Below the pieces are notes generated by a model. It did no database searches. It was not told the origin of the DNA and worked only from the letters and a program-made list of their open reading frames with translations. The position numbers and the translations under genes are program-made. Below are positions 26,241 through 34,565 of a stretch of 64,000 bases of DNA, one piece after another. The DNA comes from Natrialba sp. SSL1 (GTDB lineage: Archaea; Halobacteriota; Halobacteria; Halobacteriales; Natrialbaceae): assembly GCF_001861355.1 (NCBI RefSeq), contig NZ_MASN01000060.1:372001-436000 (forward strand). The letters are read 5' to 3'. Within the stretch, counting starts at the first letter, position 1. Each line of letters starts with the position of its first letter.

Positions 26241-27276
26241 GTCGGACGAGTCGGCGGACGCGGGGGAGAGTGTGGACCCCGATGAGGACCCTGCGAACGG
26301 AGACGAGGAGCCGTCGCCATCGTCTGGGTCGGACGCGCCGGAGACGCCAGCGGACTCAGAGGCGGAGGCGGAGGCGGAAGCGGAAGCAGAAACAGACGCG
26401 GACGCCGACACTGACACTGACACTGACGCTGACGCCGACCACCCAGTCGAAACCGACGGCGAAGGCGTCGTTGGCGGCCACGAACCCGGCTCGGAGTCAG
26501 ACGATCCGTCATATCCCGACCCTGACGAGGATGTCGGCGGTATTTCGACGCCGCCGGACGACCAGGAGATGCCTCTCGCAGACCACATCGAGGAGATGAT
26601 CCTCCGGGTCGCGGTCGTCTTGCTCTTCGCGTCGGCCGGGACGGCAATCGGACTGCTCGGGGCCTCCCAGGCGATCGAGCACATCTGGTTCAACGTCTTC
26701 CCGTACGAAATCGAGAACGTCCCGCCGCCACACGTCTACCACCCACTCGAGCTGTGGCTGACCCGAATCAAGGTCTCGGCACTGCTCGGCATCATGGTCG
26801 GGCTGCCGGTGTTCGTCTACCAGTGTTACCGGTTCATGAAGCCGGGCCTGTACCCGCATGAGCGCAAGTACTACCTCGCAGCCGTGCCGACGAGCGTCAT
26901 CCTCGCAGGGATCGGAATGCTGTTCTCCTACGTGCTCGTCCTTCCGATTCTCTTCGAGTACTTCACGTTCTACGCAGAGGGCAGTGCGGACATCGCCTAC
27001 GCGCTCGGCGACACCTTCGATCTGATCATCACGCTGATCGGCTTCCTCGCCATCGTCTTCCAGATTCCGCTGTTCATCATGCTCGCGATCATGATGGGCG
27101 TGACGACCCGGCGCTGGCTCGCGGACAAGCGCCTGTACTTCTGGGCGGCCTTCTTCGGGCTGGCGTTCATGTTCACGTTCGACCCGACCGCGATGGCCCC
27201 GATCCTCGTGGGAATCACGATGATCCTGCTGTTCGAGGGCACACTGCTGATCCTGAAGTGGGTCGGCGTGGACTGA
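26239..27276 (+). CDS. tatC: Single-domain TatC (TatCo-type) twin-arginine translocase subunit
   Basis: Sec-independent translocase core subunit of 345 aa. The first 115 residues are an acidic, repetitive cytosolic extension (runs of EAEAEA and DTDTDAD). From MPLADHIEEMILRVAVVL onward it is a standard six-helix TatC with the conserved pre-TM Glu (HIEEM), a P-rich first periplasmic loop and FMKPGLYPHERKYY. It is the partner of the divergent double TatC; haloarchaea characteristically carry both. The ATG at 26239 is preferred for its TATA spacing, although an internal start at the core domain cannot be excluded. Confidence 0.92.
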   Translation: MSDESADAGESVDPDEDPANGDEEPSPSSGSDAPETPADSEAEAEAEAEAETDADADTDTDTDADADHPVETDGEGVVGGHEPGSESDDPSYPDPDEDVGGISTPPDDQEMPLADHIEEMILRVAVVLLFASAGTAIGLLGASQAIEHIWFNVFPYEIENVPPPHVYHPLELWLTRIKVSALLGIMVGLPVFVYQCYRFMKPGLYPHERKYYLAAVPTSVILAGIGMLFSYVLVLPILFEYFTFYAEGSADIAYALGDTFDLIITLIGFLAIVFQIPLFIMLAIMMGVTTRRWLADKRLYFWAAFFGLAFMFTFDPTAMAPILVGITMILLFEGTLLILKWVGVD

Positions 27277-27926
27277 CTTCATTCGCCTTCCTGCCCGCAG
27301 CCAGTGTCGTGAACGATGCTCTCACTCACGCGTTTGCTCTCTCTGAGTAGCCCACTCGAGTAGCCGTCCGATCGCACGCACTCGTTGGTGGGTTGTCCGT
27401 GCTCGACGGCGTGCTTGTGGCTGCTCAACAGCGGGTGCACGTGCTCCACGACGGCTTGTGATCGTACTGGAGTACCCACACGGATGCGTCCTCACACCGT
27501 CTTCGCTCGGCTGTGCTGATTCCAGCTACGCTCGGCGTTGCTTCGATGTGATCTGGTATCGTTGAGCACCCTTGTATCTCGAGTACCCGCATCGTCGTTG
27601 CGTGGCCTTCCTGCCAGGAACACCGTCACCGTCGAACGAGTTCGTCAGTACATGCTTGGCAGACGAAACGCCGAGTGTGGTCCGACACCTGCACGTGGCG
27701 TCCGTCAGGACTCGCGAGAAAACAGTCTGGAGGCAACTAGCGAACGAAACAGGCCCGTTAGGGTTAGTGGTTTTTGTCGACGAAAGCTTCGCACTCGCTG
27801 CTGCTGTGCGTTGTGGGGGATTGTCGACGTGCCGTGATTCCGGAGCAGAAAACAGGTGTTGGAGCCGGCTGTGACCACCATTCAAAACACAACAGGAACG
27901 GACAGCCGTCCAGCATCCGTGGCCGA
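27277..27926. other. 650-bp region without a recognisable gene
   Basis: Between the tatC gene and the small membrane protein gene. Short open frames exist on both strands (for example 27279-27479 and 27526-27885 minus, 27572-27874 plus), but none has halophile-like composition, a promoter or a family I recognise. They are Cys-, Trp- and His-rich where haloarchaeal proteins are Asp/Glu-rich. The sequence could be the decayed remains of a gene or mobile element. Confidence 0.5.
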
Positions 27927-28331
27927 TCAGTCAGCCGACTGCTGGTGACCGGACTGGTGCTCTGTCTGGGACTGTGCCTGTGCCTGCTCGTGCCCGCCGT
28001 CGGTGGTTGGCAGTGCGATCTGAACGATGTCTCGTGTCTGTCGGCCCAGATCGGTCGCAAAGCGCAGTACGTTTTTCATTCCCTGCTCACCGGGTGCGCG
28101 GTAACACGCGATCAGCGACCACATGACCGCGACGCCGATCGAACCGGCGGCCGAGAACGTCATGCCCATCGTGCCGTAGGTGAACGCGTAGATGCCACCG
28201 ATCGTCATCGAGGGGACACTCGAGCCGAGAGGGACGCGAGCCGAGGCGTCTTTGATCGTTGGTGCGAGGAAGACGATCGAGAGAACGCTTCCAGCGAGAA
28301 AGACCAGATCTTGCCACATCATTTCCATCAT
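27927..28331 (-). CDS. Small three-helix membrane protein, possibly SemiSWEET-like
   Basis: A 134-residue protein with three hydrophobic segments (about 5-22, 38-58, 63-83), a cationic segment and a Gln/Ser/His-rich tail. The pattern LSIVFLAPTIKDA, then YAFTYGTMG, then AAGSIGVAVMWSLIACYR resembles the three-helix SemiSWEET sugar-transporter fold (FLPQ and WxxYG motifs), but identity is weak and this is only a suggestion. The ATG at 28331 is used. A TrmB-like operator lies 11-26 bp upstream, which fits a gene controlled by sugar status. Confidence 0.7.
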   Translation of the reverse strand: MMEMMWQDLVFLAGSVLSIVFLAPTIKDASARVPLGSSVPSMTIGGIYAFTYGTMGMTFSAAGSIGVAVMWSLIACYRAPGEQGMKNVLRFATDLGRQTRDIVQIALPTTDGGHEQAQAQSQTEHQSGHQQSAD

Positions 28332-28341
28332 CAAAACTGCT

Positions 28342-28357
28342 TACTCGGTAGTGAGTA
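28342..28357. promoter_or_regulatory. TrmB-like operator, TACT-N7-GAGTA
   Basis: The sequence is TACT, seven bases, GAGTA; with flanking bases it is the dyad TTACTC-N6-GAGTAA. It matches the consensus TACT-N7/8-GAGTA published for TrmB, the sugar-responsive regulator of Halobacterium. It lies between a TATA-like TTTTTAC (centred about 28 bp upstream) and the start codon of the minus-strand gene, a position expected for repression. Confidence 0.6.
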
Positions 28358-28493
28358 AAAAGTCTCTCGGTGTCGAAAACCGCACGGAAACAGGACTCTC
28401 GCGCAAACGTGGTTGTCTGAGAGCAGATAGTGACACTGGGTATTGACAGTCGTCCGATAGTGGGTGTCCGAACAACTCCGCGGCGTCCACGGC

Positions 28494-28853
28494 TCAGCGA
28501 TGCGACCGCGTCCGCACCGCCGCGTACTCTCGGGCCGCCTCGAGTGAGCCCGCACCGTCGTACCGGGCCGAAAAGAGCAGCATAAACCGGCGCGCGAGTT
28601 CGTCACAGCGCTCGAACGTCAACACCGTTCGTACCCGCTGGCGCTCGCTGCACTCGAGTTCCGGGTAGCTCGTGACGGTCAGTGCATAGCCGGGCCGGTC
28701 GCTGTCATCCAGCGAGGCGGGGGCGACTTTCAGCCGCAGGTCTTTGGAGACGTGGTCGTAGAGGCGGTACTGGTGCTCTCGTTCGTGGTCGGCGGGCGTG
28801 TACGCTCGGGCGGTGTGGACGGCCCACTCGGGCGGCAGATCGGCGTCGTCCAT
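28494..28853 (-). CDS. Uncharacterised haloarchaeal protein
   Basis: A 119-residue soluble protein starting MDDADLPPEWAVHTARAYTP. It has no transmembrane segment or Cys pair and shows an alternating beta/alpha pattern (YRLYDHVSKDLRLKVAPAS, VTSYPELECSERQRVRTVLTF, CDELARRFMLLFSARY). I do not recognise the family. The open frame extends 31 codons upstream, but the ATG at 28853 begins the halophile-like part. It is transcribed toward the small membrane protein gene, 160 bp away. Confidence 0.7.
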   Translation of the reverse strand: MDDADLPPEWAVHTARAYTPADHEREHQYRLYDHVSKDLRLKVAPASLDDSDRPGYALTVTSYPELECSERQRVRTVLTFERCDELARRFMLLFSARYDGAGSLEAAREYAAVRTRSHR

Positions 28854-29035
28854 CGGGTACTGGTACTCGATCTGTTGTGACGTTCGTGTCGTCTCGTGCA
28901 ATATTGTCGGACACTGTGGCGGCTGCTGCGCCAGTAGCGTGTTCAAGGGGCAAAATCACGTTATATTTTGACCGAACGGTCACTTCTGTCCGGTCGATTC
29001 GAACGAACGAAAATCGAGAATCGGCGGAGCGGCGG

Positions 29036-29875
29036 TCAGTCATCCGACTCGGTCGCAACCGTTTCGTCCGACTCCGGACTGACGCTCCCCGTTCGGTAGC
29101 CGTGGAGATCGAGCGTGACGTGGTCGAAACCCAGGTCCGAGAGTTCGTCGCGAACGGTCTCGACGAACTCGCGCTGGAGGGCGCGCTCGAGTTCCGCGGG
29201 CGAGACTTCGATGCGGGCGAGGCCGTCGTGATCGCGCACGCGGAACTGGTCGAACCCCCACTGTCGCAGCAGTGCTTCGGCCCGCTCGACGCGCGTCAGT
29301 CGTTCTTCGGTGACCTCGAGTCCGGTCGGGATGCGCGAGGAGAGACACGCCATCGAGGGTTTGTCCGCCACCGAGAGGTCGTACTGGTCGGCGATCGCCC
29401 GCACCTCGTCTTTCGTGATGTCGTGGGCTAACAGCGGCGAGTGGATCTCGAGTTCCTCGACGGCCTGCAGCCCTGGTCGATGGCCCGCGCCCGGGTCGTC
29501 GGCGTTGGTCCCGTCGCAGACGGTTTCGATGCCGAGATCCCGGGCGGTCTCGATCATCTCGCCGAGGCGCATCGTCCGACAGTGATAGCAGCGCTCGTCG
29601 TCGTTCTCGACGAACTGGTCGCTCTCGAGTTCGGAGAAGGAGACGATTTCGTGACGGATGCCGATTTCGTCGGCGACGCGCGCTGCGTCCTCGAGTTCGG
29701 CTTCGGGGAGCGTCTCGCTCTTTGCGGTGCAGGCGACGGCGTCGTCACCGAGCGCGTCGTGGGCGAGTGCGGCGACGACACTCGAGTCGACGCCGCCGGA
29801 GAAGGCGACGAGGACGCCGTCGTGGGTGGCCAGTTCGTCGCGGGCGGCCTCGCGTTTCGCCTCGACCGTTGTCAT
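29036..29875 (-). CDS. larE: ATP-dependent sacrificial sulfur transferase LarE
   Basis: PP-loop enzyme that adenylates a carboxylated nicotinate-derived cofactor and donates sulfur during synthesis of the nickel-pincer nucleotide. The 279-aa protein has the N-type ATP-pyrophosphatase loop FSGGVDSSVV (near residue 27-36), ERCYHCRT, CDGTNADDPG and the sacrificial-cysteine motif SMACLSSRIPTG. The start MTTVEAKREAARDEL is preferred to an ATG nine codons earlier. larB, larC and a lactate-racemase-like gene are not adjacent here. Close haloarchaeal relatives may serve other sulfur-transfer pathways, so the biological substrate is inferred. Confidence 0.9.
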   Translation of the reverse strand: MTTVEAKREAARDELATHDGVLVAFSGGVDSSVVAALAHDALGDDAVACTAKSETLPEAELEDAARVADEIGIRHEIVSFSELESDQFVENDDERCYHCRTMRLGEMIETARDLGIETVCDGTNADDPGAGHRPGLQAVEELEIHSPLLAHDITKDEVRAIADQYDLSVADKPSMACLSSRIPTGLEVTEERLTRVERAEALLRQWGFDQFRVRDHDGLARIEVSPAELERALQREFVETVRDELSDLGFDHVTLDLHGYRTGSVSPESDETVATESDD

Positions 29876-29974
29876 GGCCCCTGGTTCGGACTGCGCGGGC
29901 AAAAGCGCGTTGTCGTCGTCGTGTGCTGCCGGTCCCCAGAATTCGCTCGTGGGAATCGCGTTCGGACGGTCGCG

Positions 29975-31258
29975 TCAGTCGTCGAGTGACTCGTTGATGC
30001 CACCGCGCAGTCGCGTTGCGGGGAGCAACATGCCGGTTTCCCGGTAGACGCCGCCGAGCAGGATTGCACCGGCGACCAGCGGCATGACCGCGCAGGCGGC
30101 GTACACCGGTGCGAAGCCGACGACTTCGACGATCGGGACCGAAATCAGCGGCCCGAGTCCGCCGCCGATGTCGCCGAGGACGTTGTTGGTCCCGGCGGCG
30201 CGTCCCATCTCGTCGTTCGGCGTGAGGTCGGCGAGCAGCGCCATGAGCGGGCCGCTCGTCCCACCTTGACCGGCGCCGATGAAGAGACACGCGAGGGTGA
30301 GTGTTTCGACCGAGTCGGCTCCAGCGAGGAGGATGAAGCCGACGAACGAGACGATCAGGAAGACGAGCAGCGTCGGGATACGCGAGTCCGTTCGGTCGCT
30401 CACGAAGCCGCCGAGGAACATGAAGACGGCCGCGGCGAGCACGGTGATGGCCATGAAGATACCCGACGAGCCCTGCGCGTTGAAGCCGAGCACGCCGATG
30501 CCGTGTTCGTCGAGGAAGAGGACGAGCGTCGCGAACAGCGCGCCGATGTAGGCGAACAGGACGGCGAAGTTGACCAATCCGACGGTGACAGTGGTCAGGC
30601 TCGTATCGATGTTCCACGGGGAGACGGTCTGTCGGTTCTCGCCCTCGACGTGGGTCTCCGGGACGGTCGCGTAGGCCATCGCGCTCGCGACCAGTGCGAA
30701 CGCCGTGGCGACGATGAACGCGGCGTTGATGCCGGCGACTTCGCTGACGATGCCGCCGAGGACGAGCCCCGTCGGGAAGCCGAAGATGCTCCCGCCGCGG
30801 ATGAGGCCCATACTGGTCCCTCGGGAACCGCCCTGGCTCACGTCGGCGGCGATGGTGTAGGCCGTCGCGAAGACGAGCGCGCTGCCGATTCCCCAGACGA
30901 GCCGTGCGAGAAGGAACCAGGCCTCGGGAAGCGGCGCGATCATCGCGATGACGTACCCGAACGTCCCGACGCTCTGGATGAGCAGGCCGGCGATGAACGG
31001 CGTTCGGGTGCCGATACGGTCGACGAGGCTGCCGGCGGGCGCGTTCGCAACGAGCCGCGAGAACCGGTTCGCACTCAGGATGAAGCCGACGAGAAACGGC
31101 GAAATTCCGAGGAGTTCACCGAGGTTTGGCAGAATCGGGAAGATAACGCCGCCGCCGAAACCGACGAAGAAGGTACTGGCGACGACGGAGCCGATAATCA
31201 AATATCGCCGTCTCGAACTGTATTCCGAAGAGCCGTTCGTAGTCGTCTTGTCGTCCAC
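29975..31258 (-). CDS. Major facilitator superfamily transporter
   Basis: Twelve-helix secondary transporter of about 427 aa. The N-terminal half has the MFS loop motif AGSLVDRIGTRTPFIAG between helices 2 and 3 and the GSALVFATAYTIAAD helix; the C-terminal half repeats it (GGFVSDRTDSRIPTLL). The pattern suggests a drug or organic-solute exporter, but the substrate cannot be read from sequence. There is no ATG at the N-terminus: the best start is GTG at 31258 (VDDKTTTNGSSEYSS), with a TTG 30 codons upstream as the alternative. It faces larE 99 bp downstream on the same strand. Confidence 0.88.
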   Translation of the reverse strand: MDDKTTTNGSSEYSSRRRYLIIGSVVASTFFVGFGGGVIFPILPNLGELLGISPFLVGFILSANRFSRLVANAPAGSLVDRIGTRTPFIAGLLIQSVGTFGYVIAMIAPLPEAWFLLARLVWGIGSALVFATAYTIAADVSQGGSRGTSMGLIRGGSIFGFPTGLVLGGIVSEVAGINAAFIVATAFALVASAMAYATVPETHVEGENRQTVSPWNIDTSLTTVTVGLVNFAVLFAYIGALFATLVLFLDEHGIGVLGFNAQGSSGIFMAITVLAAAVFMFLGGFVSDRTDSRIPTLLVFLIVSFVGFILLAGADSVETLTLACLFIGAGQGGTSGPLMALLADLTPNDEMGRAAGTNNVLGDIGGGLGPLISVPIVEVVGFAPVYAACAVMPLVAGAILLGGVYRETGMLLPATRLRGGINESLDD

Positions 31259-31398
31259 GCGTCCGTTCTCACTGACTTCTCGGTCAGTTCGACGTAATGG
31301 TCTGTCGGTTCCGGCAGGCCGGACCGAGCAGTTCCGACCAGCAGTCAAACGCGCGCCGGAGCGTTAAGGGGCCGCTCGTGGTACCACACCGAACCCCA

Positions 31399-32001
31399 AT
31401 GTCCGTACTCGATCGGTTATCGTCGCTGTCGCCTCGCTCCTCGCGAGCGGCGGACGCGGCCGACGCAGCGGAGCAATCCGCCCAGTCCCCCTCACACGCC
31501 GACCGTTCGCGCGCAGCACACGTTCTCAACGCGTCAGTCCGCGGCTTGCAGGCTGGCTTCGTCGCGACGCTCATCATGACCGCGTTCCGACTGCCGATTC
31601 TGCGGTCGCTGCCACCCTCCGCGAACTTCTGGACGCAGTACGTCGCTCGCGACGACTCCGACCCGGGTGACCACCCGGTTGCGGGACTCGTCTTACATCT
31701 CCTCTACGGCGTCCAGGCCGGTGCCGTCTTCGGCGGCCTCTTCGCGCTCCAGGACGCCGAGCGCTCGATCGAACCCGAACAGCGCGGCATCGTCTGGGGG
31801 AGCGTCTTCGGCATGGCGCTCTCGGCCTTTGGCTCGCAGTTCATGCTGAAAGAGTTACTCGACATCCGTCTCGAGAACGACGAACTCGCGTTGTTCCACG
31901 CCAGTCACCTCGTCTACGGCATCGCACTCGGGGCCTGGGTCGGCTCGCGCACGGAAGGTGTCGAGGATCCAGAGCAGGAGTACGGCTACAACGACGAGTG
32001 A
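31399..32001 (+). CDS. Uncharacterised membrane protein with four predicted helices
   Basis: A 200-aa protein. The first 45 residues are Ser/Ala-rich and soluble. Hydrophobic segments then follow at about 50-66, 98-120, 135-155 and 165-185, including GLVLHLLYGVQAGAVFGGLFA and HLVYGIALGAWVGSR. The repeated H-LVYG pattern in two helices suggests internal duplication. It resembles the DUF6789/YagU-like group of small membrane proteins, but I would not assign a function. It diverges from the MFS gene. The ATG at 31399 gives the only Asp/Ser-rich halophile-type N-terminus. Confidence 0.75.
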   Translation: MSVLDRLSSLSPRSSRAADAADAAEQSAQSPSHADRSRAAHVLNASVRGLQAGFVATLIMTAFRLPILRSLPPSANFWTQYVARDDSDPGDHPVAGLVLHLLYGVQAGAVFGGLFALQDAERSIEPEQRGIVWGSVFGMALSAFGSQFMLKELLDIRLENDELALFHASHLVYGIALGAWVGSRTEGVEDPEQEYGYNDE

Positions 32002-32074
32002 GCGGTTCTGCGCTGACACACCGTCCGGCTTCACGCCGGTGCCCGACCTGCCACCCTGAGACACCACTGATCAG

Positions 32075-33016
32075 ATGACGCGTCCACACACCGGTCAACT
32101 GCTCGCTCGGTTCGCTCGACCCACCGCAGCCGAGCCGACGCGCATCGCCATCCTCTCGGATGTCCACCTCGCGACCGATGCGACCGGCACCTGGAAGGTC
32201 TTTCACCGCACCGAACGCCACCTCCGGGCCGCTGTGTCGGCGGTCAACGACCGCGCGTTCGACGGCGTCGTCGTCGCGGGCGACCTGACACGAAACGGAA
32301 CGCCGCCCGAGTTTGACCTGTTCGACGACCTCGCGGACTTCGAGCCGCCCGCGGTCGCGGTTCCCGGCAACCACGACTTCCCGACGACGTTCGACGAACA
32401 CGAGTCACTGCCCGTCCGGACGTTCGAGGACCGATACACGCCCGACGGACTACCGTTTCACGTCCAGTTCGGCGACCTCGACGTCTTCGGCCTCGACAGC
32501 CACGCCGCGACCCCTGGCTCGCCCGCCGAGACCTGGGACGGCCGCATCGATTCGGCACAACTGATGTGGCTCGACGAGGCCCTGTCCGCCGCGGACCCTG
32601 ACACGTCCATCGTCGTCGTCCACCACAACCTGCCCGCGACGGGCGAACTGTACGAACGTTACCGTGCCGAACTCCCCGTCGAGGGCAGCGTCCCCGGCTT
32701 CACCAACCCCGACCCGCTGGTCAAACTGCTCGCCCAGCACGACGTCTCGCTCGTCGTCACCGGTCACCTCCACTTCCCCGCCGTCGAACGGGCCGACGGC
32801 GTCACCGAACTCACCGTTCCTGCCGTCTCCTCGTTCCCTCACGCGCTCGTCGCACTCGAGTCCGACCCGCGCGGGACGACAGCACGATTGGTGCCGTTGA
32901 CCGACGGGGAAGGAATGGTCGAGTCGATTGCTCACGGCTGGGAGAAGGATCGAGTGCTGTTGTCGGCGGCGCAGTTGGCGACGCTGCCGCTGGTCGAGGA
33001 CGATGTACTCGAGTAG
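32075..33016 (+). CDS. Calcineurin-like metallophosphoesterase
   Basis: Dinuclear-metal phosphoesterase of 313 aa. All signature blocks are present: ILSDVHLA (metal Asp and His), VVAGDLTRNG, VPGNHDFP, VVVHHNLPA and VVTGHLHFP. This is the Icc/cyclic-nucleotide-phosphodiesterase-like subgroup; substrates range from cAMP to phospholipids and proteins and cannot be told from the sequence. No signal peptide, so it should be cytosolic. The preceding gene is 73 bp upstream on the same strand. Confidence 0.9.
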   Translation: MTRPHTGQLLARFARPTAAEPTRIAILSDVHLATDATGTWKVFHRTERHLRAAVSAVNDRAFDGVVVAGDLTRNGTPPEFDLFDDLADFEPPAVAVPGNHDFPTTFDEHESLPVRTFEDRYTPDGLPFHVQFGDLDVFGLDSHAATPGSPAETWDGRIDSAQLMWLDEALSAADPDTSIVVVHHNLPATGELYERYRAELPVEGSVPGFTNPDPLVKLLAQHDVSLVVTGHLHFPAVERADGVTELTVPAVSSFPHALVALESDPRGTTARLVPLTDGEGMVESIAHGWEKDRVLLSAAQLATLPLVEDDVLE

Positions 33017-33168
33017 TCGGGCTCTGCTTTATTGGATTTATTGAAACACTCATAACATGATAGGAGTTGGCTGCTGAATATAGAGGATGAGTGTAGCACG
33101 ACAGCCCCAATTGTCTCACCATGGAATCGTTGAACCATATCCTCACTACACGTCCTTATTGTACACTC

Positions 33169-33175
33169 TTTTATT
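33169..33175 (+). promoter_or_regulatory. TATA box of the 55-aa membrane protein gene
   Basis: TTTTATT, centred 25 bp before the ATG at 33197, inside an AT-rich stretch (33030-33200). The spacing indicates a leaderless transcript and supports the small gene downstream. Confidence 0.6.
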
Positions 33176-33196
33176 GTGTCAAACGTACGAATAGAT

Positions 33197-33364
33197 ATGC
33201 TCTGGACGATAATCATCGGATTTCTGATTGTCGTGATTGGAACGTATTTCGGCGCAAAGATGGCACTTCGGTCGTTCTTTGGTCGGGACTTCATAGACCC
33301 CGAGACGGGTGAATTCGCCCTACCTGAGTCAGTTTTTGACGATTCGGTGGAAGAAGATCGGTAA
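33197..33364 (+). CDS. 55-aa single-helix membrane protein
   Basis: Starts MLWTIIIGFLIVVIGTYFGA, one transmembrane helix with almost no N-terminal tail. A basic stop-transfer (KMALRSFFGR) and an acidic end (ESVFDDSVEEDR) follow. The well-placed TATA box and an otherwise gene-free, AT-rich surrounding support a real gene. It converges with the Yip1-like gene 22 bp away. Function unknown. Confidence 0.7.
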   Translation: MLWTIIIGFLIVVIGTYFGAKMALRSFFGRDFIDPETGEFALPESVFDDSVEEDR

Positions 33365-33386
33365 GTATCGGTTCTATCTTGTTCTG

Positions 33387-34118
33387 CTAGGCCAGACTGA
33401 GCAGCAACACGATCACGAGCGGGACACCGACTGCGACGCCGGCAGCCGCTCGCGACAGGTCGGCGTCTTGCTGGAGACCGCCGGTAAGCAGGACCCACTG
33501 CCAGATGGTGGTCGCGACGGTGGCGAGGACGAGCACCGGTTCGACGGACGCGAGCGCCACTTCGATCACGTCCGGCGCCTGTTCGAACTGGGTTATAGTC
33601 ACGTCCGAGAGCGCAACTGTGATCGCGAGCAGACCGGCCGCCAGCCGGGCGAACTCCGGGACGGCTGCCCAGCCGGCCAGTGCGAACGTGCCGCCGAGCG
33701 AGGGCGATCCGTTCGCGAGTCTGCCGGCGGCGAACAGGACGAGGCCACCGACGACCCACATGAGGAACGGAAGGACGGCCGCGTAGCCGACGTAGTTAGT
33801 CGCCGCCTCGTAGAAGAGCGACCCGCCATCGCGTTCGATGGTTTCCGGTTCATCGCAGCTGCTCGTCTCGTGCATCTCGCCAGTTGGACTATCGCACACC
33901 CACTCCGGTGGCCGATCCGGGTTATCGACGGTGACCGTTCCCTCGATCGTCCCGCCGAGAACCGACGCGATGAAATAGACCGAGAGGACGAGCGCAATCG
34001 CGAACGTGACGACGATGCCAATAGCCACCGGGAGCGTTGTCGCCGGGTCGTGTTCCTCGAAGAATTTCGACGGGCTCCGGAGGAACAGGTGGAGGGAGTG
34101 CAGCAGGGACCGTTCCAT
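33387..34118 (-). CDS. Yip1-domain membrane protein
   Basis: A 243-aa polytopic protein with five hydrophobic segments. A large extracytoplasmic loop (about 60-105) holds two cysteines (EWVCDSPTG, TSSCDEPE) that could form a disulfide. The FARLAAGLLAITVAL region and overall helix spacing follow the Yip1 family, which is widespread in haloarchaea with no known function. The N-terminus LRSPSKFFEEHDPATT is the conserved Yip1 pre-helix motif. Confidence 0.8.
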   Translation of the reverse strand: MERSLLHSLHLFLRSPSKFFEEHDPATTLPVAIGIVVTFAIALVLSVYFIASVLGGTIEGTVTVDNPDRPPEWVCDSPTGEMHETSSCDEPETIERDGGSLFYEAATNYVGYAAVLPFLMWVVGGLVLFAAGRLANGSPSLGGTFALAGWAAVPEFARLAAGLLAITVALSDVTITQFEQAPDVIEVALASVEPVLVLATVATTIWQWVLLTGGLQQDADLSRAAAGVAVGVPLVIVLLLSLA

Positions 34119-34248
34119 ACTGCCTGCCGTTTCACGGCAAACAGTTAGCTCTGTTGATCAGTTCACGGATTCGTCGGTGAGAACGAGGTCGCTTTCGGGT
34201 TGGCTACGAACCGGCCGATCGCTCAGGTGGACGCTTTTGCAGACGGAC

Positions 34249-34485
34249 TCAGGCTGGCTGGGAACTCGAGTGCGCTGACTCCTCGCGCCGGATCAAACTC
34301 GCGAGTCCGTGTGCGACCAGCCCGATTACGGCCCACTTCCAGGCGAGCACTGCGACGGCGAGCAGCAAAATCGCGCGGGCGTTGTGTCCGCGGTCGAGTG
34401 CGCGTTTCATCTCCGCGAGAACGGAGACGACGGTGAACGACCGCGTCGCCTTCGATCCGAGGAATCGTTTGAGTACCATGCCCAT
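34249..34485 (-). CDS. Small membrane protein with one helix
   Basis: A 78-residue protein, MGMVLKRFLGSKATRS at the start, with a basic N-terminus, one strong hydrophobic segment (about 38-62, with two Trp) and a Ser-rich tail (REESAHSSSQPA). It lies between the Yip1-like gene and the large PAS kinase on the same strand. No family recognised. The frame is open further upstream, but that part is antisense to the kinase's 3' region and not protein-like. Confidence 0.65.
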   Translation of the reverse strand: MGMVLKRFLGSKATRSFTVVSVLAEMKRALDRGHNARAILLLAVAVLAWKWAVIGLVAHGLASLIRREESAHSSSQPA

Positions 34486-34565
34486 CGTTGCGCCGCCCGC
34501 CGGATAACGACGGTCCCGGAGACCGCAAGCGCCAGTCGCCGCCCGTCGCGCTCTCACAGCCGGTC

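Noticed and set aside
26340-26460. GAGGCG and GACACT hexamer repeats
   Set aside because: They encode the acidic N-terminal extension of the single TatC and have no separate role that I can see.
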